A DNA stretch of 64,000 bases from Lactuca virosa (GCA_928212115.1 CAKMRJ010005634.1:119572852-119636851), one strand, 5' to 3'. Shown: positions 37,500-49,361, counted from the first letter of the stretch. The notes: a model not told the origin generated them from the letters alone. Numbers and translations are program-made.

Positions 37500-37905
37500 A
37501 TGCCCGACTTAGGTCCGATGCCGGGGCTTGTCCGATGTAGCTTATATGATTTCGGACTTCGGTCCGATGTCGGGGCAAGCCCGAGGAAGGATTTGTATGC
37601 TTGATGTCTTCGTGATTCTTGCATGTGTTTGTTTATATGTTTTGGACTTTGGTCCGATGACGGGGCAAGCCCGACAAATCTTTAGTTATATGCTATGTGT
37701 TATGTGTTCCGGACTTCGGTCCGATGTCCGGGAAAGCCCGAGGGAGGATTTAGCATATATTTTTATGTTATATGCTTGTTCTTAAGTGATATGTATACCG
37801 GACATCGGTCCGATGCGGGGCGGCGCCCGATGCCAGACTTCGGTCCGATACCGGGTGGGGCCATATGCCAGATTCGGTCCGATGCCGGGCGGGGACCGAT
37901 GTAGT
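37500..37905. repeat. GC-rich repeat array, F 5' LTR
   Basis: Seven or so irregularly spaced copies of a unit like acttcggtccgatgccgggg followed by caagcccga, able to form GC-rich stems. The 3' LTR has the matching array at 45152-45515. Confidence 0.85.
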
Positions 37906-37966
37906 GGGTAAGGCCCAATGTATGGCATTATGTGATTATGTGTATGGCATGTGTTAGTTTGGGGAG

Positions 37967-37988
37967 ACTCACTAAGCTTCATGCTTAC
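37967..37988 (+). promoter_or_regulatory. Conserved LTR hairpin module (F 5' copy)
   Basis: actcactaagcttcatgcttac, directly after the GC-rich array and followed by a conserved AGTTTTCAGTTTTGGTTT tract. Confidence 0.75.
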
Positions 37989-38241
37989 AGTTTTCAGTTT
38001 TGGTTTCAAGTACTTCCGGTAGCAAGGGGAAGAGCTCGGGATGATTGTAGTGCACACACCATTGATTCAGTCTGGGATGTTTAGACTCTGATATTTGGCA
38101 CATGATTTTGATACATTATTTTATTATGATGATGATTTGAGATACATTATTTATGTTTTTATGAGATGACAAATGGTATTTATGGTTTTTATAAATAACC
38201 AAAACGAAATTTTTGGACCGTATTTTTGGGATGTTTCAAGT

Positions 38242-38254
38242 TGGTATCAGAGCC
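38242..38254 (+). other. Primer-binding site of gypsy F (initiator Met-tRNA)
   Basis: TGGTATCAGAGCC, three bases after the LTR end. Confidence 0.95.
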
Positions 38255-38418
38255 TTGGTTTGAGGGATTCGGGCACACTCTCGGGTGTGTCTGAACTCAG
38301 ACTGAGGACTTGGTATGAAAATTTTCAAAAGAAAATCATTTTATAAAAAGAACTTTGAAAAGAGAAAAGAATTTTAAAAAGAGAAAAGGGTATGGTGCAT
38401 GCAATCAGCCGAGCTCAA

Positions 38419-39138
38419 GTAAGTACTCCCAAATTACCCATACTAGTTTATGTTATGATATATTATGAGAACTTCATGCTAGAGTAGGACAAAGGATCTA
38501 GGAAGGATGCCTTATATACCTGTTATATGTATCTCAGCTTTATGAACTGCATGCTAGTACAGATTAGTCAGGGATGGCCTAAATGAGATATGCTTGATTA
38601 TGTTTACTCGATTCTCGAATGCTGCTTGCTTTGTGCTTTTAGGAGTTCTAGTTATCTTTTACTAACTAGTAAACGAATATGTTAGGTTACATATTGCGAT
38701 GACTAAATAATTTCACAAGGTTAGGTCTAGCTTTATTGCGCAACTCTTGTTTGAGTCCAACCGTTGTAGGGTAGGATCTTTCATTCGAAGAATTATCTAG
38801 TCTTAGTAATATGTAATAGTATCCGCAAGCTAGTTAGGGGAAGATAGCAGGGACTTCTGATGCAGATGTTGGTGGATAGTGGGTCGGTGATTACCCTAGG
38901 GCAAGCCTATGATGAGATTAGCGCGTGAAACAGTAGTAGTATAAGGGAATTGGTGGAGTCAAGGCAGTTCTTGAGGAAAGTACAGATAGATGTGGAAGGT
39001 AGTATGGGGCCGTACTACTGAGAGCAGAGGATCCGTACTCGAATCAAGGAGGGCTGAGATGAATCCAAGGAACTTGTAGTATATATGATCCCTCGAGATA
39101 TGGTTACTATTCTGATGTTGTTATGATGTTGTTTTCAG
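38419..39138 (+). other. Putative leader intron of gypsy F
   Basis: A perfect donor CTCAA|GTAAGT starts at 38419, and a pyrimidine-rich acceptor GTTTTCAG ends at 39138, one base before the gag ATG (39140). Gypsy H (56206-56944) and gypsy C (18320-17395) have the same arrangement. Removal would bring the leader directly to gag. Confidence 0.6.
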
Positions 39139-39139
39139 A

Positions 39140-40328
39140 ATGGTGGTATTATGCACTAGACCAATCGGTAATTCAGGCGCTGGTGAGGGATCGGGCTCGG
39201 GCAGTTTGATGACCAGACGAGGGAGTTCATCTCCTTTGAGATCACGCGTAGTATTCTGGATTAGACTCCTATGATCTTCGGCACGATCAAGGAGGGTATT
39301 TTAGAGCTTTTAGATGAGAGATTGAGTGCCTTCCGCACCGAGGTGGCGGCCATGACGGGGTCGCACACTGACATTCAGGGAGTTCGGAGCTTGTGGAGCT
39401 CCCGATTACCATGGGGCTCGGGACCCCATTGTGAGTACCAGATAGTTAGCGGATGTCGCCAACGCATTCCACACCAGCAGATGTCACGAGGGGGACAAGG
39501 TTCGACTTGCATCCTGTCTTCTGAAGGATAGGGCACGTGACTGGTGGGAGGAGGTCGGACATGCCATTGGTGATGGTGCGGCTCTTGATGCTATGACCTG
39601 GAGTGACTTTTCAGCCAGGTTCAGGGCCGAGTTTGCACCTGTGATAGAGGTGCAACAGCTTGATAGGGAATTCCAGGATCTCCAACAGACGACTGAGACG
39701 GTGATGGATATCACCGCCATGTTTAGGGAGAGGACCCTTCTCGTTCCGCAGTATGTGGCAGACGAGGAGATGAAAAAGGCCTGATATCATGAGATATTGC
39801 AGAGTGATATCCGCCAGTTTGCGAGCCGCTCCAGCTGCAAGACGCTGGAGGACATGATTGCTAGGGCTCGAGAGAGGGAGTTGGATTTAGAGATGGAGAG
39901 GATGAGGAAACCTGAGGGGGTTCAGATAGGGAGTGCGGGCAACAAGCCCAAGGTGTCAGATCGCAGACCTAGGAGCCAGCAGGGCCGCAACCGTTGTGTC
40001 AAATGCGGCAAGATGCACGATGGGACGTGCAAGGTAGGGAGTTCAGGCTGCTTTTGGTGTGGCCGAACTGGGCATATGAGCAGAGATTGTACAACTACTA
40101 CCACCACCACCACATTCTCAGACCTAATTTGCTTTCAGTGCAATCAGAGGGGACACAAGCGGTCCCAGTGCCCGAGTTTAGCAGCGGCATGGAAGGTGGC
40201 AGCACCCGCTCTTGCTACTTTGAGGATTACGGACGGCCGTCAGGGCCGGGCAGAGGCGCCTGTGGTTAGGAGTAGGGCCTTTGAGTTGACAGCAGAGGTG
40301 GCACGAGCAGGTCCTGACGTGGTGACTG
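39140..40328 (+). pseudogene. Gypsy F gag
   Basis: ATG at 39140. The core reads IFGTIKEGILELLDERL; after a 2-bp loss near 39360 (compared with gypsy H) the frame continues to the gag-pol junction. It ends with three zinc-binding segments: CVKCGKMHDGTCK, CFWCGRTGHMSRDC and CFQCNQRGHKRSQC. Stops: TAG 39443-39445 (Trp in gypsy H) and TGA 39782-39784 (CGA in gypsy H). Gag would package RNA in virus-like particles. A 67-nt intron-like segment follows and separates it from pol. Confidence 0.85.
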
Positions 40329-40395
40329 GTAGGTATCTTCCCCTTATCTTCTTATTTATATTGATTATTTCTTATGTTTATGTGTTTCATTATAG
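40329..40395 (+). other. Putative 67-nt intron between gag and pol of gypsy F
   Basis: It begins GTAGGT and ends TTCATTATAG and is T-rich throughout. Gag is in one frame up to 40328 and pol in another from 40396. Removing exactly this segment joins them in frame through a shared Gly codon. Gypsy H has the same segment at 62571-62636 with GT and AG kept. Confidence 0.65.
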
Positions 40396-43300
40396 GACCA
40401 TTCCTTGTGAACGATATATCTGCTCTAGTACTATTTGATTCGAGAGCTACCCGATCTTTTATGTCGCTCATTCTCAACAAGCGATTCGTAGGGGCTCCGG
40501 GGGAGCAAGATTGCCCACTTGATGTGGAGATATCAGATGATAGGACCGTTAGGGTTGCAAGGGTCCACCGAGGTTGTACATTGCAGTTGTTTGATGAGCA
40601 GTTTTCTGTGGATTTGGTCCCTATTCCCCTTAGGGGGAACAAAGTGATAGTTGGTATGGACTGGTTGAGCCCCAATGAGGTAGTGATCGACTGCGAGCAA
40701 CAACTAGTGAGGGTTCATACTCCTAGTAGGGGAGGGTTAGTGATTCAGGGCGAGAGGCCGCAGGGTGGACCGACTCTGTGTTCAGCAGCGAGAGCGAGGC
40801 GCTACCTTCAGCAGGGTTGCACGGGTTACGTGGTGTATGTTATGGATACCCGGGACAAGGGTAAGACGTCAGTGGATGATGTACCGGTAGTGCGAGGGTA
40901 CCCGAATGTATTTCCAGAGGATTTTCCTAGGATACCTCCGGAGAGACAGGTCGAGTTTAGGATTGACCTAGTCCCTGGTGCGGCTCCAATAGCCAAGGCA
41001 CCATATCGGTTGGCTCCTCCCGAGATGTAGGAGTTGTCTAAGCAGCTACAAGAGCTGCTAGACAAGGGATTAATCAAGCCGAGTAGTTCGCCATGGGGAG
41101 CCCCGATCCTGTTTGTGAAGAAGAAGGACGGGTCACATTGCATGTGTATAGACTACCGGGAGTTGAATAAGGTAACGGTGAAGAACCGTTACCCCCTCCC
41201 GAGGATTGATGATTTGTTTGAACAGCTATAGGGCGCATCTTGGTTCTCCAAGATTGATCTGCGATCAGGTTATCACCAGGTGCGAGTCAGGGATGGGGAC
41301 GTGCAGAAGACAACTTTTAGGATTTGCTATGGTCATTATGAGTTTGTGGTGATGCCGTTTGGGCTCACCAATGCTCCAGCCGCGTTCATGGACCTCATGA
41401 ACCGCGTGTGCAGACCGATGTTGGATCGGTCTGTAATAGTCTTCATTGATGACATCTTGGTTTACTCCAAGACCCAAGAGCAGCATGAGGAGCACCCGAG
41501 GGAGGTGCTGGAGACATTAAGGAAGGATAGACTTTTCGCAAAGTTCTCTAAGTGTGAGTTTTGGATGCGTGAGGTGTAGTTTCTGGGGCACCTTGTCAAC
41601 CAAAACAGTATTCTGGTCGATCCGGCCAAGATAGAGGCCGTGATGCAGTGGGAGATTCCGAGGTCTCCAACTGAGATTCAGAGTTTCCTGGGTCTAGCGG
41701 GTTATTACCGGAGATTTATTCAGGACTTCTCTAAGATCGCTGTTCCCTTGACCCGACTGACCAAGAAGTCGGTGACCTTCTGCTGGGGGCCTGAGCAGCA
41801 GGCAGCCTTCGAGACTCTCAGATAGCGGTTATGCGAGGCACCGATCCTGACTTTGCTAGAGGGAGTTGATGACTTTGTGGTGTACTGTGACGCTTCGATC
41901 ACAGGCTTGGGAGCGGTATTGATGCAGCGGGGTCACGTGATAGCTAATGCCTCGAGGCAGTTGAAGCCTCACGAGGCCAACTATCCTACGCATGATTTAG
42001 AGCTGGGGGCTGTGGTTTTCGCCCTTAATATTTGGCGACATTACCTATATGGGGTCTGTTGTATAATTTACACGGACCACAAGAGTTTGAGGTACCTCAT
42101 GGAGCAGCCAAACCTGAACATGAGGCAGCGTCGGTGGTTAGATGTGGTGAAGTATTGCGACTGTGAGATCCTTTACCACCCGGGAAAGGCCAATGTGGTG
42201 GCCGACGCCCTGAGCTGAAAGGCAGTGGTGACCCCGATTCGAGACATCCGTCTGAGGATGACAATGATTACTCCATTGCTGGAGCAGATCAGAGAGGCGT
42301 AGGTTGACGGCCTGAAGGAGGAGCGCCGGAAGTGCGAGCGGATCATAGACCAGGTGGCCTCCTTTGATTATGATAGTCGTGGGCTGTTGACCCTACATGG
42401 GAGGGTCTGGGTACCGTACTGGGGTGGATTACGGCAGATTTTGATGGACGAGGCCCACAAGTCCAGGTTCTCCATCCATCTCGGGGCGACGAAGATGTAC
42501 AAAGATCTTCGTCTTGATTACTGGTGGCCCAGCATGAAGCGGGATGTAGCCTGGTACATTGAGAGATGCTTGAACTGCAGGAAGGTCAAGGCAGAACACT
42601 AGAGGCCCCACGGAAAGATGCAACGGTTATACATTCCCGTGTGGAAGTGGGAAGATATCACTATGGACTTCATCACGAAGCTTCCCAAGACCGCATGCGG
42701 AGTAGATTCGATATGGGTCACTGTGGATCGGTTGACCAAGAGTGCTCATTTTATCCTGATCCAGGAGAGCATATCGACCGAGAAGCTGGCCGGGATTTAC
42801 ATGCGGGACATAGTGGTACAACATGGAGTGCCTGTCTCGGTGGTGTTAGACCGAGATGTTCGTTTCACTTCCAGATTTTGGAAGCGGTTTCATGACGAGA
42901 TGGGTACTCGTCTTCACTTCAGCACCGCTTTCCACCCCCAAACGAACAGACAGAGCGAGAGGACGATTCAGAATCTCGAGGACATGCTACGCACATGTGT
43001 CTTGGATTTCGGTGTCAGTTGGGATACATATCTTCTGTTAGCAGAATTTTCGTATAACAACAGTTACCATGCCAGCATAGACCGACCTCCATTCGAGATG
43101 CTCTACGGGGGGGAATGTAGGACCCCAATCTGTTGGGGCGATGTCGGTCAGAGATTCATGGGGAGTACTGAGGTAGTACTCAAGACTATAGAGCGTATCC
43201 AACAGGTCCGGAGCAGGCTCCAGACTGCTCAGAGTCGGAAGATGAGCTACGTTGACAAGCGACGTAAAGACTTGGAGTTTCAGGTGGGCGATATGGTCCT

Positions 43301-43730
43301 CCTGAAGGTGTCACCTTGTAAAGATTTCATCCGGTTTCGGAAGCGGGGCAAGCTAGGCCCCACGTATATCGGCCCTTTCAGGAGTTTAGCCTGAGTGGGT
43401 AAGGTGGCGTACATATTGGATCTTCCAGCGGAGCTCAGCCAAATCCACAACATTTTCCATGTTTCCCAGCTACAGAAGTGCTTAATGAATGACTCAGCGG
43501 TTGTGCCTCTAGAGGACATTCAGGTTGATGACAGCCTGAATTACATCGAGAGACTAGTAGCTATTCTCAATAAGAAGACGAAGGAGTTAAGGATGAAGAG
43601 GGTGGAGATGGTGAAGGTGCAGTGGCAGCACCGCATGGGTTTAGAGTGGACTTGGGAGCCAGAGGAGGAGATGAGGGAGCATTACCCGAAGTTGTTTCCA
43701 GATGCAGCAGACTTGGAGGATGAAGTCTAA
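40396..43730 (+). pseudogene. Gypsy F pol (PR-RT-RH-IN-chromodomain-like), eight nonsense codons
   Basis: One frame from 40396 to the natural TAA at 43728-43730. Order: protease with LFDSRATRSF (the usual Asp-Ser-Gly is Asp-Ser-Arg); RT with YHQVRVRDGD, GLTNAPAAFM and FIDDILVYS; RNase H with YCDAS and TDHKSL; integrase HHCC finger, MDFITKLPK, DRDVRFTSRFW and the Glu in SERTIQNLEDM; tail with VKVQWQH and LEWTWEPEEEM. Stops: TAG 41028, 41229, 41577, 41823, 42300 and 42600; TGA 42216 and 43392 (first base given). All fit CAG-to-TAG or CGA-to-TGA, and there is no frameshift. It would normally be cut into enzymes for reverse transcription and integration. Confidence 0.93.
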
Positions 43731-43733
43731 GTC

Positions 43734-43746
43734 AAGTGGGGGAGAA
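43734..43746 (+). other. Polypurine tract of gypsy F
   Basis: aagtgggggagaa directly before the 3' LTR. Confidence 0.85.
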
Positions 43747-43747
43747 T

Positions 43748-45854
43748 TGCAACGCCTGATTTCTGGTATGCATTTAATTAAATTTATTTATTTTTGTAGA
43801 GCTACTCAAAGAGTTGGGAGCCCCAGACTTTGTCGAGTAGAAACGGGATTTGACTCGGGGTTTTAAGCAGTCTACTCGACGAGTTGAGAGCCCTCAAATC
43901 GGCGAGTAGGTCTGCTAGAATGAAACCCTAATTTCGGGGTTTTGCACCCTATAAGCATCTTAATCCCCACCCCTCAGCTTCATTTACATCCTCCAAGTCT
44001 CAAACCCTAATCCACGAAACCCTAGTGCTTTGCTTGAGATAGTGAGCCATTTTGAGTGATCTTTGTGTGTTTTTGAAGCTTGTGGAAGAAGAGAAAGCTA
44101 GAGGGCTCAAGAGGGAAAGAGTAGATCCAAAGACTACACATCATTTGCTACATTTTCGGGTAAGCAAGTCCCAACCTTGCTCAATGGTTTCTTTGATCTC
44201 TTCTTTTCATCTTTATGAGGGTTTTGGTCCAAGTATGCTAGCATGTGAAGGATGGACGACCCAAGTGGGTATTCTTCCAGATCTAGGATCTTGAAGGACT
44301 ATTATGGTATAAATGTGCAAACTTTATGCCATATGAGTCCCCATGCAAGCCATAGAGTGTCATTTTGGCCCTTTTTAGCCCAAAAGGTCATGCATGGAAG
44401 TAAAGTCTGAGACTTTACGTGTTCATTTGGTATCTAGGACTTAGATATCGGTTTTCATGCTTTGAGTTGGAGTAATAAGGCTTTTGGACAAAGATTTATG
44501 CCCTAAGGAACTAAGGTTTTAGCTAAACCCATTAAGATGGGTTATTAGCGGGTAAAATTGGAAACTTTACCCCTAAAAGGGGCATTTCCAGTGTATAGAT
44601 GAAGTTTGGACTTTGGATCTGAGAGTAGAGGCTTAATCTGTTAAGATGGCCAAACAGACAGAGGAACTCGTCGAGTCCATAAGAGAACTCGATGAGTTGG
44701 GTCGTGTTGTCCCATTTCAGCTTAAGATAGAACTCGGTGAGTCTGTGAAGGGACTCGACGAGTTGATTCGCTAAATCGCGACTATGAGCAACCCGATAGA
44801 ACTCGATGAGTCGGGGGGACGACTCGGCGAGTTGGGTCGCGATTTCAGGACTGTTGAGTTAAAGAACTCAGCGAGTTGATAGGTCGATTCGGCTAGTTGG
44901 TCAACCCAAAATGTTGACTTTGACCAGAACATTGACTTTGACCTGGGATAAAATGGTCATTTTACCCTTAGAATAATTATCAATTTTTGACTAAGTGCTT
45001 ATTATGATGATGATAGTCGGGGTGTCGATTGGAGCAGCCATCAGAGATTCCTCACATGAGATTTCAGTAGTAAGCTTGAGAGGTGAGTTTTCCTCCAGTA
45101 GGAACGGGTCTAAGGCACCAATGCTGGCCCATTTATGTATGTTAGTGTATGCCGGACTTAGGTCCGATGCCGGGGCTTGCCCGATGTAGATTATATGATT
45201 CCGAACTTCGGTCCAATGCCGGGGAAAGCCCGAGGAAGGATTTGTATGCTTGATGTCTTCGTGATTCTTGCATGTGTTTGTTTATATGTTTTGGACTTTG
45301 GTCCGATGACGGGGCAAGCCCGAGGAATGTTTAGTTATATGTTATGTGTTGTGTGTTCCAGACTTCGGTCCGATGTCGGGGCAAAACCCGAGGGAGGATT
45401 TAGCTTATATGTTTATGTTATATGCTTGTTCGTATGTGATATGTATACCGGACTTCGGTCTGATACCGGGTGGGGCCCGATGCTAGACTTCGGTCCGATG
45501 CCGGGCGGGGCCCGATGTAGTGGGAAAGGCCCAATGTATGGCATTATGTGATTATGTGTATAGTATGTGGTAGTTTGGGTAGACTCACTAAGCTTCGTGC
45601 TTATAGTTTTCAGTTTTGGTTTTCGGTACTTCCGGTAGCAAGGGGAAGAGCTCGGACTGATTGTAGTGCACACACCATTGATTTAGCCTGGGATGTTTAG
45701 ACTCTAATATTTGGCACATGATTTTGATACAATATTTTATTATTATGATGATTTGAGATACATTACTTATATTTTTATGAGATGACAAATGGTATTTATG
45801 GTTTTTATAAATAACCAAAACGAAATTTTTGGACAGTATTTTTAGGATGTTTCA
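43748..45854 (+). repeat. Gypsy F 3' LTR
   Basis: 2107 bp. It starts tgcaac instead of tgtaac. It keeps both palindrome clusters (pairs 44666/44687, 44732/44753 and 44801/44822, all 21 bp), the GC-rich array (45152-45515) and the hairpin module (45583-45604). The TATA region is shortened to ctataagc. Confidence 0.95.
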
Positions 45855-46198
45855 ATCCCCCTCAAGAGTTGACACTTAGACAAATGATGGAGACAGATGT
45901 TACTCACACGCCTCTTAGTATTATTTATCCCGCAAACCGCCGAGGGATTGAGTTGAATTAAAGTTTCATACATCAACTCACCAAGTTCCATGGTTTGGAT
46001 AGAGAAGATCCTCAAAGGCATTTGAACTCCTTTCATATGATATGTGTTAGTATGTTGCCTGAACATGTGACATTAGATGATTTCAAGCTAACTGCTTTCC
46101 TGCTCACCTTGGAAGATAAAGCTCGAGAGTGGTTATTCAACTTACCACCAAGATCTATTCACGCATGGGAAGAGTTACTCAAAGCCATCAATAGTAAA
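45855..46198 (+). pseudogene. Element K gag, continuation
   Basis: Frame 45995-46195 reads DREDPQRHLNSFHMIC ... LTLEDKAREWLFNLPP ... WEELLKAI, the core of Athila/Ogre-type gag (retrotransposon gag domain). It is preceded in the same region by an ELTLRQMM segment. Homology ends near 46198, where decayed copia sequence begins. Confidence 0.75.
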
Positions 46199-48266
46199 AT
46201 ACTGAAAAAAGTAAAAGTAATATTCTAATGGTATTATGAATACATATACCTGATTGAAGAATAAATGTTGGAAGAATATATCTAACTGAAGACTAAACAC
46301 TGGAAGAACTAGTTATCTTTTGATCCTATGGATAATAACATGGGCTCATAAACCATGATCAAATTATCTTCTCCATGTGTTTTAGTTATTTAATTTCCTT
46401 TAGATGTATCAAACATTTATGCTTTATTTGTCCTTCTCTTGTTTTGGAAACGAATAGTCTATCATAACATATCTCATAATAAGCCTTCCTATTATCCTTG
46501 ACATTTGGGGTCAGATTAGGTATACTAATACTAATCACCTTATCAACCATGGGTAACTGGTTTTCTTCTTCTTGACCCTTCTATTCATGATAGCAAATAT
46601 ATGGGAGTATGAGTTGGAATATCTATGATTTGCCATGTTAGTTCCAAAAGGAAACCTCAACATACCATGCAACTCCTTCATGGATATTTCAAGGTTGTCC
46701 TAACAAATCATAGTGAAATAATCATATATACATGTCAACGAGTTAACTAACCTTAGTTAATTCCGTTTTATTTCAAAATGTCGTTATACAATGTATACTT
46801 GATAATTTCTCTTTTTAATAGATTATAATGCAGTGGTTTGGAGGAACCTCCAAGAAGAGTTTTTACCTAAGGCATTATCTTTCCTTTAGTTTATGATAAC
46901 TATTCCCAAACTACGAATTTTGACAATGTTGATTATCCTAATAGCTTATCCTTTCAAAGGTTTTATAGCAGTAGATTTTAGTAGATATGATTATAGACAC
47001 CATTCAATATAAATTTCCATTATACTTAGTTTTATTAATCCTTATAAAATAATTACCCTAAATAAAATTATTTAACAAGACTAGGATCCATGATGTGTAT
47101 AGAATCGTTGTAAAGACACCACAAAGTTATTTAGGTAGGCAATACTATTTGCCAATTTCAGTCACTATGAAATTCCTAGATCTTTGAGATTCATTAACTG
47201 TTAATGACATATTAATCTCAGATTATGATCATCTCAAATTCTATGACGCGGTCGTCGTGGATCAGAAAAAAATGGTGAATCAGCCATGCAAAAATGCACG
47301 ATCTCCGACTCAAGTTACGCTTGAGATTTTTTAATTCCATATAGTTCTCAACTATACTCTCAAATTAATGTGTCGGTTAACCACATGAGCTCCATCAACA
47401 TATTATAAAGAGAATGTGCATATTTCATGGGAAACATTCGATTCACGTTTTTTTAATAAATTGGATTTTGCTTTATACTATTAAGTTGATACTTTTAACT
47501 TGAACAATTATCCTATCAAACACTTTCGGTAACTCCACTCTCAAAATGAAAATAGGCGGTAGGTATGGTAAGGTATGGGCTTTTAAAACCGACCTCAACA
47601 GGAAACAAATGGACATCTTTAAACCTCTTTTATAGCATTAGAAGGATGAACCTAGTCTTGGGTCAATTGATATTGTTGTATTAAACATGTGATGACACAT
47701 GTTATAAATAGTGTAATACCTATAGTAATCATGCTATTATATAAATTTAAACCTTTTAAATTTAAGACTTATCTTTAAATATTCAAATTTAATTCTCTAT
47801 TAAATAATACTAAAAGTTTTAATTCAAATTAAATATTTAATTTTAAATATTATTTAAACATTGTTTAAAAATTTAAATTAAACAAAATATTCAAATTCAA
47901 ATCCAATTTAAATAATACTTAAGGCAAGAGGTTATCCGAAAATTAGAAAACCATCGGATTTGCTTCCCTTGTTGCACAAGTTAGGAAACTTGTCAACCAA
48001 GTAGGGTTACAAAACAAACCCCAATAATAAAATTTTGCAGGGCACGACGCGCCTTTCGGGATTTCAAATTTTGTTGATCGATTCAAGGTTTACATGTTAT
48101 GGCTATTAAACCCTAACTTAGGGCACAAGGAATGATTAACCACAAAAAGTGAAATATAAAATTCACACCTTTCTAAAACCCTAAATCAAAACCTTGTCAA
48201 ATATGATTTAAGCAATTATAATGATTAAGCAGTGCTATAACAATAACCTAATGATTTTAACACCAC
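46199..48266 (-). pseudogene. Very old copia remnant G (gag scraps, leader, primer-site trace)
   Basis: On the minus strand a gag phrase LEISMKELHGML is readable at about 46650-46690 and KYNGNLYIEW near 47010. The leader phrase gtgtcggttaaccacatgagctcca (variants in copia A and E leaders) is at about 47370-47394. A degraded copy of the ctgataccactg primer-site region is at about 48253-48266. No frame survives. Confidence 0.6.
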
Positions 48267-48603
48267 TGGTGGGTTTCTTAACATTCTGTACACACTAGTT
48301 ATGGCAACGGAAGCAATATAAAACCCATGTGTACATGCATCTTAAAGGATATAGGTTTATTCTATTATAGCAACCTACTTGTGAAAAACAACAGAAGAAT
48401 TACTAATATCTTTATGCTCTTGATCTTCTTGATCTTCTAGAAGTCTCCTTGACTGAGATTTGGTTATAGCCACCTAGGCTTTGGATGGGGAGGACCATAA
48501 TATGAATCCCTCTAATGGTGAAAAATCAAGCCAATGTGAAAGGAAAATGAGAATCCTAGCACCCTATTTATAGCCTTGGAATCCCTCTAATGGAAAAAAA
48601 TCA
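48267..48603 (-). repeat. Probable LTR remnant of copia G
   Basis: It starts tggtgggttt next to the primer-site trace and has acatgtgtacatgc-like phrases and a ctatttatag TATA-like stretch near 48568, as in the other copia LTRs. The far end cannot be placed; the inverted-arm element begins near 48604. Confidence 0.5.
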
Positions 48604-48721
48604 AGCAAACCTTGCATACAAATCACCCTTATGACTAACACTGTTAATACATCCTGTTAAGTGATTGTGAATGACAAAAATACCCTTTCTTTTTTGTACA
48701 CAAATAGTCCTTATGACTTCC

Positions 48722-48824
48722 CTATCTCTCTCTCTCTCTCACACCACACATACACATACACACACACACATACACACACACACACACACTCTCTCTCTCT
48801 CTCTCGCCCTCTCTCTCTCTCAAG
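48722..48824. repeat. Compound (CT)n-(CA)n-(CT)n microsatellite
   Basis: CT runs at about 48724-48742 and 48790-48824 flank CA-rich sequence at 48743-48789. Confidence 0.95.
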
Positions 48825-49361
48825 AACGATTGTGGGTCAAAATCTTTTCAAATCTTATTCAACTTTAGCCTCTTATTTTTTCTTACCACCCTCGAATCGC
48901 ATCATAGATCTTACACCGAACTCTACCATCTAGGGTTCTTGATGAAATCTTACTCCTGAACTGAATTTACTAGTGCTCAAGCTTCTACTATTAAAGTTGT
49001 AGAACATTGTTTACAAGAGACGAATTGATAGCTGCAATGCAAGAGAAGAGCCTTTAGCAAAGAAAGAAACAAATGCAGGATGGTAGTAGCTCATCAGATC
49101 AGATCTGATACAAAGTGTTTCCATCGGACATCCATGTAGCTACCTGAATAGTTTTAGAAATCAGTCGGTGAACTCCTCCATGATCATGAGATGAGATCGA
49201 ACCAAAAATCATGAGATAATATTTAATCTTGTTGTTTAGTCTTTTGCAAATGAAGGAGATACCACAGAAATACCCTTATTTGAGTTACAATCTTATGTCG
49301 ATTACATTGAAAAATAATTTAACCAGGATCGAAATCCCTTTCGATTTTATGAAATTTGTTC

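Larger units (their letters stand above)
36097..38238 (+). repeat. Gypsy F 5' LTR
   Basis: 2142 bp from TGTAACGCC to GGATGTTTCA. Features in order: ACTCG palindromes (36154-36257), telo-box AAACCCTAA (36273-36281), TATTTAAG box (36300-36307), a second palindrome cluster (37017-37228), a GGTCCGATGCCGGGGC repeat array (37500-37905) and the hairpin module (37967-37988). Confidence 0.95.
36097..45854 (+). mobile_element. Full-length Ty3/gypsy chromovirus-like element F
   Basis: LTRs at 36097-38238 and 43748-45854, Met-tRNA primer site, gag, pol and polypurine tract in order, with an exact target duplication atccc (36092-36096 and 45855-45859). It interrupts the gag of element K. Pol has the gypsy order PR-RT-RH-IN and ends in a chromodomain-like tail, as in Tekay/Del-type chromoviruses (clade tentative). 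Coding sequence is nearly frame-intact but carries ten nonsense codons, nine of them C-to-T type. Confidence 0.95.
25931..46198 (+). mobile_element. Athila/Tat-like gypsy element K, split by copia E and gypsy F
   Basis: The pieces are LTR sequence (25931-27318 and 35288 to about 35368), a non-Met primer-binding site (35374 onwards), the gag N-terminus (35427-36096) and a further gag segment (45855-46198). Both interruptions have exact target duplications (cgata and atccc), so the pieces were once contiguous. No pol is left. After 46198 decayed copia sequence follows. Assignment to Athila/Tat rests on the primer site and gag style and is inferential. The left limit of the LTR is uncertain. Confidence 0.65.

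Noticed and set aside
37500..37905. GC-rich repeats with spacers that superficially look like a CRISPR array
   Set aside because: Spacing is irregular, the array is duplicated in both LTRs of one element, and the context is a plant retrotransposon.
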